Source of the DNA: Ilex aquifolium
Taxonomy: Eukaryota > Streptophyta > Magnoliopsida > Aquifoliales > Aquifoliaceae
NCBI GenBank assembly: GCA_951799425.1
Contig: OX637394.1
Coordinates: 29,982,001 to 30,046,000 of the forward strand
Direction: 5' to 3'
DNA: 64,000 bases
In this document: piece after piece, positions 20,879-33,149 of the stretch
Layout: each line of letters starts with the position of its first letter
How positions within the stretch are numbered: position 1 is the first letter of the stretch
The notes under the pieces: generated by a model
What the model was told of the DNA's origin: nothing
Databases searched by the model: none
The model's input: the letters and a program-made list of their open reading frames with translations, nothing else
Translations under genes and position numbers: made by a program

Positions 20879-23345
20879 ATGAAAGATGGGAGACAATATA
20901 TAATGAATTGTGATTGTGAGTTGAGTTGAGTTTACTCCTCTTGTTCTTGATTGAACTTCTGAACTTATCAAAGGTAGATCACAACCTTTGTGGTGTTCCT
21001 ACTTGTAATTTGGGTTCTTGAGACGGGTTCTTCAACGGGTCTAGATTTTAATATAATCTAGGTTCTTGACACGAGTTCTCAATGCGTCTAGACTCTCCAT
21101 CCATAGACCTGAGTTTGGCTTTCTTGGGTTGTTTTTCCAATATTATTGTTGGGTCTCAAAGCAAGTCAATTGGGGTTCGCATCAGCTTATCATCGCACGA
21201 GGCATCCCGAACCTCGAAAAGATGTTCTCTTTCAAGAATTTGACCACAACCCGGTGGTCATTGGTCTTGGTTGGGATGGCCTCCACCCATTTGGACACGT
21301 AGTCCACTGCCAGTAGAATGTATAGGAAACCAAATGACACAGGGAAGGGACCCATAAAGTCAATGCCCCAACAATCAAATATTTCAATGACAAGTACAGG
21401 GGAGAAGGGGCATATTCCTTCAGGTCACACTACCCAGTCTTTGGCATCTATCGCATTCTTTGCAAAATGAAACACAGTTTTTGTTAAGTAAGGGCCAGTA
21501 AAAACCTGATTGTAGAATTTTCGCCGAAGTCTTCTTGGAAGAGAAGTGACCACCGCATGCTTCCGAGTGGCAAAATGCAAGGACATCCCGCTGCTCATTT
21601 TTTGATACACATCTTTGCATGACTTAGTTAGGGCAATACTTGAACAGGTACGGGTTGTCGAAGTAGAAGTACTTCACATCCGCCATAAATCTTCTTCGAT
21701 CCTCCGGGCTCCAATGCGAAGGGGTTTGTCTTGTTGCAAGATAATTACATATGTCAGCATACTAGGGACAAATGGAATGAATCGAAAGTAATTGCTCATC
21801 AGGGAAAAAATCAGGGATAGGAATGTGTTCATCGGCCTCTTGCACCACCAGTCGGGACAAATGATCCGCCACCACGTTCTCCACTCCTTTCTTATCTTTG
21901 ATTGTCAAATTGAACTCTTGGAGTAGGAGGATCCACCTGATGAGTCTCCGTTTGGCATTCTGCTTAGACAACAAATACTTCAAATTAGAGTGATCAGTAT
22001 AGACTACTACCGGTGACCCAATGATATAGGACCGAAATTTATCCAATGCAAAAACTACTGCTAGCAACACATTTTCAGTGGTGGTATAATTCATTTGTAC
22101 CTCGTTAAGGGTTTTGCTAGCATAGTATATTACATATGGTCTCTTGTCCTCCCTTTGACCAAGCACTGTGTCGACCGCGTAATCACTCGCGTCGCACATA
22201 AGCTCAAATGGTATATCCCACTTGGGTGGTCACATAATTGGAGGTGTAGTAAGCATGCTTTTCAATTTTTTGAAAAATACCTCACAATTATCCGAACAAA
22301 CAAATGGGACATCTTTGGAAAGTAAATTGGTCAAAGGTCGGGACAATGCACTAACATCTTTAATAAAGCGACGATAAAAGCCATCATGGCCTAGAAACGA
22401 CCTGATATCTTTGATGACCGCTGGCGTAGGGAGGTTGGAAATGGCCTCAACCATTGATTTGTCAACTTCTATTCCCTTCGCCGAGACTATGTGCCCAAGA
22501 ACAATTCCTTATGTCACCATGAAGTGACATTTCTCCCAATTCAAAACTAAGTTCTTCTTTTCACATCTCTCAAGAACTTTCCCCAAATTCTCCAGACATC
22601 CATCAAACGAATCCCCTAACACCGAGAAGTCATCCATAAACACCTCTACAATCTTCTCCACCATATCACTGAAAATCCCCATCACGCAACGTTGAAAAGT
22701 CCCTGGGCCGTTACACAACCCAAAAGGCATGAGACGATAAACAAAGGTACCGTAGGGACAAGTGAAGGTGGTCTTCTCTTGATCTTCCAATGCAATCTCA
22801 ATTTGATTGTAGTCGGAGTATCCATCCAAGAAACAATAGAATAAGTGTCCGGCTACTCTTTCTAACACTTGGTCGAGGAATGGCAAAGGGAAATGATCAT
22901 TTCTTGTGCACAGGTTGAGCTTTCGATAGTCAATGCAAACTCTCCATCCGGTTATCACCCTAGTCGAAATCAACTCATTATCCTCATTTGCTACCACTGT
23001 GACCCCTGATTTCTTTGGTACCACTTGAGTGGGACACACCCATTTACTGTCGGCAATCGCGAAGATGATGCCCACATCAAGTAGTTAAAGTACCTCATCC
23101 CTCACCACATCCTTCATAATTGGATTCAATCTTCTTTGTGGTTGTCGGGAAGGTTTGGAGTCATCCTCAAGGTAAATGCAGTGTGTGGAAATAAGGGGGC
23201 TTATCCCCTTGATGTTAGCAATTGTCCAACCAATTGCTCCCTTATGCATCCTCAACACTTCCAAGAGATCCTCTTCTTGCTTCTCCTCCAGTGTTGAGCT
23301 AATCACCACCGGAAAGGTCTTGTTATCCCCAAGATATACATACAT

Positions 23346-26064
23346 ACTTAAGAGGGGATGGTAATGGCTTCAATTCCGATATGGGTTTTTGCTCATTTGA
23401 TGGAAAAATCTTCTTGTCTTGGTGCGGAAGCTTCTCAAATGTAGGGGTCCACTTTTCTACCCCTTTCAAGCTCTTCGGCTCCTCTTGCTCATCAACCTCT
23501 TCCTTCCCCAATTTAAACATGCCCAGCAACTCCAACTGCTCCTCTACCAAGGTGTCAATTCTATTGACTTCTTGCACTTCCTCATCATCCCCCGGTTGTT
23601 TGTTCAAATTGAAGTCCATAGTCATGCTTCCAAAAGTAAGCTTCATGAGACCATTCCTGCAATTAATAACAGCATTAGAGGTAGCAAGGAATGGTCTTCC
23701 TAATATAACAGTTGGGAGCAAGGATTAGCAACAGGGTGAGTCTCAAGCACAATAAAATCGACTGAAAAATAAAAGTTATCCACTTGAACCAAAACATCCT
23801 CAACCACTCCCTTCGGTGTTCGAATGCTCCGATCCGCTAACTGAAGAGTGATTGAAGTTGGCTTCAACTCTTCAAGTTGGAGTTGCTTATACACCGAGTA
23901 AGGTAAGAGGTTGACACTAGCCCCCAAATCAAGCAATGCTTGCTCCACCCAACAATTCCCTATTGTGATGGCAATGGTTGGGCAGCGGGGGTCTTTAAAC
24001 TTTGGTGGGGTGTTCATCCTCAGGATTGAGCTCACTTGCTCGGTGAGGAATGCCTTCTTGTGGACATTAAGTTTCCTCTTCATTGTGCACAAGTCCTTCA
24101 ATATCTTTGCACAAGATGGAATTTGCTTTATCGCATCGAGGAATGGAATGTTGATTTTCACCTGCTTGAATATCTCAATTATATTAGAATAGTTAGCCAC
24201 CTTGACGGGTGGCTTCAACCGATTAGGAAAAGGGGTAGGAATGGGGGAAACATGCACACTTTCATCAACCAATTTTTTCTTCTCACCCACCTCATCACTC
24301 ACCTCACACACCTCGGCATCACCCTTGATCTCCTTTTCTATTGGCAATGTAGCCTTGGGTGAGACCTTTGGCACAATGGTCTTATCAATTTGTTTGCCAC
24401 TTTGAAGGGTGGTGACCGCCTTAAGTTGCTCACTACTCTCCATCATGGGTTCGGACGACTTAATCACGTGTTGGCCCTTAGGGTTCTCTTGGGGTTGAGC
24501 GGGGAATTTCCCCTTCTCTTGTTGAGATATCCCTATGGCATTGGTGATTTTTGTGAGTTGAGCTGAAATGTTGTTGTTAAAGGTGGTCTGACTTTGATTG
24601 AAGGTAGTTTGACTTTGAATGAAAGAATAAACCACATCCTCCAAACTCCTTTTGTGAGGAGGTTGGTATGTGGAGGGCTTGGATGGTCCTTGTTGATTAA
24701 AATTTTGTGGAGGTGGACCTTGGGAGAAATTATGTGGAGGCGGGTTTTGTGAATACCCTTGCGAATTAGACCGGGAGTATTGAGGGCTAGACGCTTGCCC
24801 TTGACCTTGGTAGTGACCTTGCTTAGGAGGCACGAGGGATGAATATGCATTAGAACCGTGAGGAGTGGGATTCTCATTTCTCCAACTAAAGTTCAGGTGA
24901 TTGCTCCAACCAGAATTGTAAGTGGTTGAGTTCGGAGAGAATGATTGCCTCGTTTGGTTAAAGGCATGCACTTGCTCGTGGTACACTTCCTTAAGTGCTA
25001 GAATGTTAGGGCAATCCCATATGGAATGCTCCACACTCTCACAAATTGAGCAAAACTCCTCGGCCTTTGAAACATTGGACACCTCGTGTCTCCTATTGAC
25101 CTCAAGACTCTCCACTTTCCTAGACAACTTGGCAATTTTGGAAAGCAAGTCTTCCCGGTCTCTCAAATCATACATCCCTCCCCCTTGTGGTTGACTACTA
25201 CCCGGAGACGACCTAGGTACATCGGTGGGATCCGTGATATCCCAAGATTGGGCATTATGTGCCAATGTACTAAAATAGTCTAGCACCTTGTCCGGGTCCT
25301 TGTTCAAAAACTCGTCATTACACATCATGTCAATGAATTGTCTATGGCCCGGTGTGATTCATTTATAGAAGAAACTTACCAGTTGCCAAGATTCAAAGCC
25401 ATGATGTGGAATGGACTGTACTAATTCCTTGTAGCAATCCCAACAGTTGTAAAATTGCTCATTGGGTTTTTCAGAAAAGTTTTGAATTTGCTTCTTTAAA
25501 GCGGTGGTTCTTGGCACCGGGAAAAATTTATTCAAAAACTCAGAATGTATTTGTGCCCAAGAAGTTATGGATCGAGGCCGAAAGGAATTTAACCACGTTT
25601 TCGCTTTGTCCTTGAGGGAAAAGGGAAACAATTTCAAACGAGCTATGTCTTCCATAGCATAGTTAGCGTTGAAGGTTGCAACTATGTCCTCGAATTCCTT
25701 AATGTGTAAATAATGATTTTCCTTTTCAATTCCGTGGAATGTAGGAAGTAGTTGCAACATTCCTGGCTTAACTTGGAAGAGAATACATGAGGGAGTGGTG
25801 CTACGTGTGGGTTGGAGAAAATCCCGCTTTGACCTTGCCGGAGGATCAATTGGGATATTGTTCCCTTCATTCCTTGGAGGGGGGGAATTGCACTCGTGGA
25901 TTAGGCATTCTAGGTTCTTGCACTCCCCCACCCCTTTGAATGTTCGAATTGACACCTACATTCTCAAAATTATCACTCGCATCCTCGGGTAGGTCTTGGT
26001 CAATGTTCATGTTGGGGCCTAAGGGTTGTCTAACCGATCGGCTTTGTTCGTCCCGTCCCCACAT
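23346..26064 (-). pseudogene. gag: Gag-protease relic of the Athila-like element
   Basis: The N-terminal part begins near 26064 (MWGRDEQSRSVRQPLGPN). It is followed by the retrotransposon gag domain (MLQLLPTFHGIEKENHYLHI, MEDIARLKLFPFSLKDKAKT, WLNSF, FYNCWDCYKELVQSIPHHG; about 25360-25750), a region rich in P, Q, N and S, a CCHC knuckle CSICESVEHSIWDC near 25010-25055, another low-complexity stretch, and a protease block (TIAITIGNCWVEQALLDLGA, SVNLLPYSVYKQL) near 23885-23975. The order and the DLGAS protease motif are normal for Athila. Broken, with a few breaks. Confidence 0.85.
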
Positions 26065-26199
26065 GCAACAAACTATCTACAAATGAAAATATAAACAAAC
26101 AAAAATATATACAAGGAGCAACGTACCTCAGCCCATGATGAACATCACGGGACTTACCTCCGTTGTCTGAAAATCACCTTCTCAATTCAACGCTTCCCC

Positions 26200-26217
26200 T
26201 CCCCGGCAACGGCGCCA
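26200..26217 (-). other. Primer-binding site (tRNA-Asp)
   Basis: The minus strand reads TGGCGCCGTTGCCGGGGA, the classic Athila/Tat primer site complementary to the tRNA-Asp 3' end. It starts five bases from the end of the 5' LTR. Confidence 0.95.
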
Positions 26218-26222
26218 AAAAA

Positions 26223-27883
26223 TGCTTGATGGTTTCCGTTGTATTCCCTAATCTCTGAACATCATCCCTCAATATGTGTATGGTTTATCGAAACAGGGGA
26301 GTGTCACTCTCCCTCGGTATGATGCAAGAAATAGGGAAACGAAAAAATGGTGGGTGAATGAAAATGTGCATGCGTGTGTGAACAAAAGTGCTCCCCAAGC
26401 ACAGGGAGACTTTCGAATGTCGTGTTTTACTTGCAAATCGTATTCCAAGGTCGTCTCCTCAAGGAAGGAAGTGAATCGTGTTGAAGGTGATTTTGGTGAA
26501 CAAAAAGAAAAGTGTAAAAATCTTTTGATGTTTGAAGTTGGTTTGTGATTGTATTATTGGTGAAAATGAAATGGAACAAGTGTTGGCTAATTCGAAGGGG
26601 TCATTCCAATAGGAATGCCAAATCAACTCAAGACCTTCCTCCAATGGTGCCTAGATATTCGATTGATTCGTAGGAAGTGCGGGACCAAAATGAAGGTGAG
26701 GATTCAAGCATACCCCATGACAATGCCTACGGTGTATCAAGAACTCACAACCACGTCCACACTCAACCTAGTCAAACCGAATCTTCATACACTACAATGA
26801 GGAATGAAAATGAGTTGAAGTAGCATACCCAAGGGGAATTTTCCCCTGGATTAGCCAACTATAAACTTAGCTACTCATATCTAAAGCAAAGACATAAATG
26901 GAATGAAGAGACATTGTAAAGAAATGGAGATTGGAACTTAGTTTAATGCAAGGAAACTTAAACTTGGAATGAAAACATTCAATACCCTTTTTAAAGCTTG
27001 AAAATGAAGAACTTAAAAGCATGAATGGTGAAATCCAAAATGTAGCATTAAACTTGCAATGTGCTTGTAATAAATGACATTCAATACATTAAATAAATCT
27101 TAAACAAGTCTTACAAGAAATTACAAGACAATGTATGGAAGAAAATGCAAAAATATCAACTTCTCTCTCTAGCACTATCCATCTTCTTCCCTAGAGATTC
27201 TCTTCTATATTACAATGTATATATCTAATGGTGTCTCTCCCTTGCCAAAAACGTCCATGGAGCTCCTTGGGTCTGTGTGATTGATCTCCCATCAATAGGG
27301 GGCTGAAAGGATGGAGTGGGCAGGCTAGCACAGGCCTAGCCTGCACTCCCAGGCTTCACCCACTCTCTCTCTCTCCTCATTTATGTCCAAGCCTCCAAAG
27401 TCCAAGCTAGGGTATAGGAGGGGGTGTCTTGTCTGTAAGGAGTGTCAGGAAAGTGTGGGAGATCCAATGGCGGGACCCCCAAAGTTGCAGAGCTTGAGAT
27501 GCAGAATCTGGCCTGTTTTAGTAGAATCTATCGGTAGGTCGATGGACACCTACCGGTAGGTATTACTCCAGTGAGCAAAACCCATCGGTAGGTTTGCGGT
27601 AGGTGTAGGTCCAGTAGCCAAAACCTACCGGTAGGTTTTTACTTGTTTTGCTGATTTCTTGGTTCCTCCACCTTTCAAGCTATCGTTAAGCCACCATCTC
27701 ATCTCCAATCATCTCAAACACCATGATAAGGCCTAACAAGCACCATTTAAGAACCTTTACCTGTAAACATACCGAAACTCCATTAAAAGCTCAAACATTG
27801 CAATTCTGCTCAGTTTAACCGCAAAAACAAGTATAAAAATGGATGTAAATGTACATAAGATATGCAATGTTTTGTGCTAATCA
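26223..27883 (-). repeat. 5' LTR of the Athila-like element
   Basis: 1661 bp, the same termini and palindrome cluster (about 27527-27640) as the 3' LTR. Differences are concentrated in the first 250 bp of the plus strand (U5 side). Confidence 0.92.
27527..27640. repeat. CpG-centred palindrome cluster in U3 (5' LTR)
   Basis: Four ACCTACCGGTAGGT-type sites in the same spacing as 15174-15286, with only a few base changes. Confidence 0.95.
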
Positions 27884-28728
27884 GGTGACACTATCATAAT
27901 TTCAAACAATGAAATACATGTCGGATCCCCACACTAAAGAGTACCGTTTTCATTTGTTGTAATCAAAGTTTATTTTGTTTTTTTTTTTTTTTATCAATTC
28001 TTAAGCTCACACCACAAGCTGTTGTAATACACACTACGTGTATGACAATTTTACCCTTTTCTATCTACAAGTTTCCAACAGATAACTCCCTGTGGATTCG
28101 ACCTCGGACTTCACCGAGTAATATTACAACTTGACCATTTATACTTGGGAGTACGATTAAGATCAAGTCAATGGATGGTACTTTCCTTTAATATTTTGTA
28201 CTTTGTATTCCTAATGTGTAACTTAGGTTATGCTCATGGTTTGTGCAAGTACCGAGCTAGGTTTTATTGTTGTTTCCATTCCATCCCTTTTCTATTATGT
28301 ACTTCATGTATGATTTAATGAATTACTAAGTTGGGTTTTATGTAAAATTCGGGAGATTGGTTATGAACGGGTCAAGTCTCGACATATTCAATGCTTTTGA
28401 TTCAATGCATAATATAAAGCTATGTTTTTCATCAAATCATAAACCTTCCGATCAACTATCAATGTGAACCTTTGAATGGTCGTATACCTTCAGGTTTTTA
28501 GGATAATTGATTGTGGTATGGTGCATATACCTTAACCGCCATTGAAGATGATCCAAGGTCTGAAATTTGTGATTTCCACTCCGAAATTTGTTCAAATCCT
28601 CTTTAAATCATCCCCAAATCTCTCCTACACTCTAGATTTCACCCTTCCTCTACCTAAAACTCATATTTTGCCAAGAATACTAAATCCTTATTTTCTTGAA
28701 AATCCCTAGCTTCAATCTTTGCTTCCAC
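27884..28728 (+). mobile_element. Old plus-strand LTR-like and spacer-like DNA
   Basis: 27884-28160 ends in ACTCCCTGTGGATTCGACCT...CACCGAG...ACTTGACCATTTATACTTGG, the form seen at the 3' end of Athila/Tat LTRs. 28215-28540 is a diverged direct copy of 13455-13790. 28560-28728 is a leader-like stretch before the env-like relic. No primer site is evident. It is the continuation of, or related to, the repeat cut at 13871. Confidence 0.5.
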
Positions 28729-29610
28729 AATGCCACCCAACAGGAGGTGATCTGATGAACCTCAAACTAGCTACCAAGGTCCAAGAGTTTCACCATCGGT
28801 TCACAAGCCTAGGGTGTGGGTTGACCAGTATAGGGTGAGGCATTGCTTTAATCATATTTCCTACATGGAAGGCTAAGCAAAGGTATATTCATTGTTTTTC
28901 TACTCGTCCATTAGGTTGGAGAAAAGGAGAATGGTTGGGATAAATTTTTGAAAAGATTGGGAAGGATAGCTACTCCTCTGATTCGTGAGTTTTACTCTAA
29001 TGCGGAGCGGATAGATCCTAAGGGGTTTAGGACCATGGTGAGGGGAGTTAGTTTTGTGGTCGATTCTTTGCTAACATCTTGGATGACCAAGCTGGGACAT
29101 TGTCCCGAGACCATAGTACACTTTTACTACAAATGTACGATATACAGGATGTGGCTAGGGAGCTGATGGGATCCTAACTTTGTTTGACTTTAGAGACACA
29201 TGAAGCTAAACCAGGGGCAATTGACAAACAATTACAAGATCTTAAACTAGATCTCGGTGACTAGTATGTTTCCATTAGCTCAGAAGAATCTCATCTATCC
29301 GAATTTGGCTAAGCTACTGTATGCCACAGGGACTGGGCGTACTGTTTGTCTGTCCACTATCATTCTTGCTGAGATGTTTCGAGCTTTGAAGGATACCACT
29401 CGGAATGCTTCCCTTCCCTTTGGGTATTTGGTAACCTCCATTTTTATGGATCGGGGTATTGGGGTGACAGAGGACATGCTGAAGGAGAAGTGCCCCCGAG
29501 TTCTGGACAATATGGTTCTGGTGAAGAGTCGTGGAGCCATGGGCAGATGTGCAATTCCAGGCCCCGATGCCGATGAGCCTACCAAGGAGGAGGAGGCAGA
29601 TGAGTGAATT
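28729..29610 (+). pseudogene. Plus-strand env-like ORF relic
   Basis: The plus-strand frames contain LIREFYSNAERIDPKGFRTM, NLIYPNLAKLLYATGTGRTV, CLSTIILAEMFRALKDTTRN and ASLPFGYLVTSIFMDRGIGV, then an acidic tail (DADEPTKEEEADE). This is the order of the 'putative plant transposon protein' domain (NLLHYN...SLPFGNLVTRMC...) in the minus-strand env-like relics, in diverged form. It begins near ATGCCACCCAACAGG. It represents an older element in the opposite orientation, heavily broken. Confidence 0.6.
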
Positions 29611-30359
29611 GATGATGATGGTGAGGAAAGAGTGGGTCCATTGGTGAGAGAACCTGTGGACGGACGATTCGATAGAGATCTCTTGCTCTAAAAGAGTAGA
29701 GACATATGAGGGGTACTCTTGCATAGAATGGCGAGATCTTGCGCTGCCTGTAGCTTGGACCACGAGATGGAGCAAGCACTTTTATTTAGATGATTTATAT
29801 TCTATGTGTTTACTATTTTTGTTAGCTTCTTTTTAGTGTCTAGTTGGAGTTTAGTTATGTCAAAGCCCCAGCCGTATGTAGTTGAGTCAGGGCTTGACTC
29901 AGTTTGCTTTTATTTTTAGTTGAAGTTGTAATAAAAACCCATTTTGACATTTTATATACTATGGTTTCATTGAAATATTTTGAGTATTAATCTGCTTAAT
30001 TTTTTTTGAATAGTGTACGTATAATAAGACTAATGATTAGATGACTGTTAGTAATGACAATTTGAACTTGTTTATACTATAGTATGTTACAGAACTATAG
30101 ATTATTCTTTAGTATTATAGATTTTATTCCCAATTGAAACTTAGAAAATCTATGCACGTACAACCTTGCTTGTGTTAGAAGTTATGAAAAGATATGATAC
30201 ATTGAAATTTGACACATATAATGGAGAGTAGTATAATGTTCTTTGTGAGTTTAGAGTCATTCATTTTTTGGAGCGATAATTACATTCACTCAATAAAAGT
30301 AGTTTCATTCAACTTTATTTCTTGAATAGTTTCAATGTTGTTTTGATCAATGTTGATAT
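29611..30359. other. Unassigned DNA after the env-like relic
   Basis: No gene seen. 29880-29960 resembles the untranslated DNA that follows env-like ORFs (GTTGTAATAAAAACCC). The remainder is AT-rich and featureless to me. Confidence 0.4.
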
Positions 30360-31287
30360 GATAAATGGTTGCTTGCCCTCAAATGGGTAGATTTTCACGT
30401 AACTCCCAAGCATAAGAGAGTTATCGTGTAGTAACTTGGAACAGAATTCCAAGGTCGTCTCCTCAGGGAAATCTTTTGTAACCAAGGATGATAAAAGTAA
30501 AAAGCTCTTTGAATTTGAGAAGTTTTGGGTAACGATTAAATAAAGAGGAAATTCAATTAAGAGAAAGAACCAGGTAATCTTCATATTCCATCCCACCCAT
30601 GCACATAAATTCAAACTCTAAATCTATAACTCATCCGAGTTTGTAATCAAACTCCCCCGGATTGGATGATATTCAACCAAAAGCTTTAATTAGTAAAACT
30701 AGTGATTTTGATGACAAATAGATTGATTGGAAGAATACGAGTCTAATTGATTGCAGAGACTCCATGTTTGTTTGTACCAAAACCAATTGTATACAAGTAA
30801 TAAAGGATATAGACAATCAATTTAGCTTTTGAAATCAATTATTAAATCATTAAATCACATACATCTTGAAAAACTAGTTTAGAGCATAAACCGTTGTTCA
30901 TAGGTTGGGATTTCCTCTTCTGATTATCCGGGAAGAAAATTACTCACTTATAATGATGAAATTAAAAAAAAACATTGAGAAAGACATAATTGAATTCAAA
31001 GAATAAAGATTGCTCTATCAGTAGAAGATTGATACATACTAGTAGAACCTCATTCTGTTACACGGCCTACTGGTAGAAGATAGATAAACTACCGGCAGAA
31101 CCTTGTTCTTCAAATCCTCGTAGCTTCTTCTGCCAATGACACACCAAGTCACCTACCGGTAGAACACATTCTAGAGTGCTCTACTACTGGTAGAACATAA
31201 CTTCACCTACCGATAGAACACCTTACTATTTATTCCAGATATCCCTGCTACCGGTAGAACATAACTCTACTACTGGTACTACTTGAT
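30360..31287 (-). mobile_element. Athila-type LTR fragment with ACCGGTAG palindromes
   Basis: Shares the conserved block ATTCCAAGGTCGTCTCCTCA (30450-30470) with the other Athila-like LTRs, and carries many CTACCGGTAGAAC-type sites (31020-31270). Its own termini are not identified; the right end runs into the next LTR. Probably a truncated LTR. Confidence 0.55.
31020..31272. repeat. Cluster of CTACCGGTAGAAC-like sites
   Basis: At least seven sites of the form CTACYGGTAGAAC or a close variant in 250 bp, several separated by 30-40 bp (for example 31153, 31183, 31205, 31248). The core CTACCGGTAG equals that of the 13872-27883 element although the LTRs are otherwise different. Confidence 0.85.
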
Positions 31288-32842
31288 TGCATTCACCCTA
31301 ATCTTCGACCATGATTCTAGTAATGTGTATGTGGCTTCTACGATTAGGTGAGTGTCGCTCTCCCTCGGATATCATGCAAGAAATGGGGAAAACGTGTGGG
31401 TGGAACGAAAATGTGTGTGTTTGCAAAAGTGCTCTCCAAGGGAAGAGAAACTTTTGAGTGTCGTGTTTTACTTGGAATGGGTATTCCAAGGTCGTCTCCT
31501 CAGGGAAGGAAGGTTGAATTGTGTGAAAGTGATTTTGTGAAAATGGAAAAGTGTAAAATCTTGAGAATTTGTGTTTTGGTGAGTGAAGTTTTGATTTAAA
31601 ATGTAATGGAAACAAGGTTGGCTAATCCGAAGAGGTCATTCCAATGGGAATGCCAAATCAACTCAAAACATTCCTCCAATGGTGCCTAGGTGTTTGATTG
31701 ATTTGTAGGAAGTGAGGGACTAAAATGGAGGTGAAGGCTCAAGTATACCCCGTGACAAGTCTACAGTGTATCAAGAGCTCACAACCACGTCTACACTCAA
31801 CCTCGTCAAACCAAACCATCTTACACTACGAGGAGGAATGAAAAAGAGTTGATTTAACATACCCAGGAGGAAATCTCCCTTGGATTAGCCAACTTAAATC
31901 TTAGCTACTCATATTAAATGCAAAGACATACATAATATGAAGAAACATTGTGAAGAGATGAAGATTGAAACTTGTATTAATGCAAGAAAAGTTAAACTAC
32001 AAAGAAGTGCATTTAATACCCATTTAAAAAGTTTGAGAGGAAAACTTAAACACAAACATGGTAGAATCTAGAATACATAACTAAACTTGCAATAATCTTG
32101 AAATAAATGACATTAAAGTGCAATAAATGAAGATTACAAGAGTATTCTAGCTTACAACAAGTGAAATGGGTAAAAGAAATGCAAAAGTCCAACTTCTCTC
32201 TCTAAAACTATGTCTTCTTCCTTGAGCTTCTCTCTCTACAATGCTGAATAATAGTCTACAATGGTGTAACTCCTTGCATTTTCTTCCATGAGGCCCTTAT
32301 AGCCTGTGTGTGCAGGTCTCCCATCAATGGGGGGCTGAGGTGATGCCTTGGACAGGCTAGGACAAGCCTAGCCTGCACCCAGCATGCCTTCCTCCTTCTC
32401 TCTCTACATTTCCCATCCCCAACCTCAAAAATCCAAAGCTAGGGTCTTGGAGGCATGTATGTATACAAAGAGTGTCAGGGGATGTGTGGGAGAATCCTAG
32501 GTGGGACCCCCAAGTGGCAGAGCTTGAGTTGCAGGGTGTCTGGCATTTTTGAGCAAAACCTTTCGAAAGGTCTATGACCAAACCTTTCGGAAGGTTTTCT
32601 CCTGACTTGCTTTTTCTTGATTTCTTCACCTTCCAAGCCTTCCGTTAAGCCACCCCTCATCTCCATTGACTTTAAGCACTACGATGGGGGCTTAACTCAA
32701 GTCATATTCAACTCTTTACCTACAAGCACACAACAACTTAATTAATTGTTTGATTAGTTGCATTTCTCCCCAATTTCATAACAAAAGCAAGTATACAATG
32801 GTATAAAAAGCATACATAATGTGCAATATTTTGTGCTAATCA
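31288..32842 (-). repeat. Left LTR of the second Athila-like family
   Basis: About 1555 bp, ending TGCTAATCA and followed by the hairpin-polypurine module. It has a short palindrome array (ACCTTTCGAAAGGT, ACCTTTCGGAAGGT near 32562-32601). The left border is set by similarity to the right LTR, and its first bases do not match well. Confidence 0.8.
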
Positions 32843-32878
32843 CACCCCCCAACTTGAGTTTTGCTAGTCCCTAGCAAA
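32843..32878 (-). other. 3' polypurine tract with hairpin, second family
   Basis: On the minus strand an 8-bp stem TTTGCTAG / CTAGCAAA with loop GGA (32860-32878), then ACTCAAGTTGGGGGGTG next to the LTR. Confidence 0.85.
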
Positions 32879-33149
32879 CCTTATTTTCAAACCGCAAGGT
32901 ATAAAAAAACAACAACCCATTCATACAATTAAATCATCAAACATTCAAAAATGCAAAAATCACAATGCAATTAGAGAAATAGACTTGGGCAAGATAAAAT
33001 GAAACAATTGTGGTACTTTTCATTAATCATTTTCAAAAGTTCAGTACAATGAGTTAGAGTTCAAAACAAAACGGCCCATCATCTACTAGGCCGATAAAAC
33101 TAACCCTAACTGTGTACAACCTAAAACCAAAAGAAACAAAAAAACACGA

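Larger units (their letters stand above)
20232..21184 (+). mobile_element. Solo LTR of the second CRM-like family
   Basis: 953 bp, TGATGGGAACC...GGTTCGCATCA, flanked by GCTTA on both sides, with no internal region. It holds a 23-bp triple repeat at 20781-20849, a TATA box at 20869-20878, and a U5 rich in GGGTTCTTG. The first about 210 bp carry an open tail ending ILIHLIQAVEDMT, with ITRSRAKKIKETMQGLV, matching in style the LTR-encoded pol tail of the young element. Solo LTRs arise by recombination between the two LTRs of one element. It is younger than its host element. Confidence 0.95.
19503..23345 (-). pseudogene. pol: Pol (RT, RNase H, integrase) relic of the Athila-like element
   Basis: Minus-strand coding region. 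RT: CIYLEDDSKPSRQPQRRLNP near 23130-23200, [11 protein letters not shown] near 22920, MPFGLCNGPGTFQRC near 22690-22740, FMDDFSVLGDSFDGCLENLG near 22580-22640. RNase [18 protein letters not shown] near 22150-22199 and [12 protein letters not shown] near 21990. Integrase: zinc region CKECDRCQRLGSV near 21420-21470, core to [20 protein letters not shown] near 20090-20150, and C-terminal [20 protein letters not shown] with the usual end near 19503. A foreign solo LTR sits inside integrase. Broken, with several breaks. Confidence 0.88.
13872..27883 (-). mobile_element. Athila-like Ty3/gypsy element with env-like ORF
   Basis: A 14,012-bp minus-strand element including a nested 953-bp solo LTR. Order from its 5' end (right): LTR, tRNA-Asp primer site, gag, protease, RT, RNase H, integrase, hairpin-polypurine module, about 1.9 kb spacer, palindrome cluster, env-like ORF, second hairpin-polypurine module, LTR. 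Athila membership rests on MPFGLCNGPGTFQRC and [13 protein letters not shown] in [22 protein letters not shown] in integrase, the Asp primer site and the 3' ORF. LTRs are 1661 bp each and roughly 95-97 % alike by eye, suggesting one to two million years. All coding parts are broken, with perhaps a dozen breaks overall. Confidence 0.9.

Noticed and set aside
32357-32666. Minus-strand frames over the LTR palindrome region
   Set aside because: They fall inside LTR U3 and are not kept in the right LTR copy.
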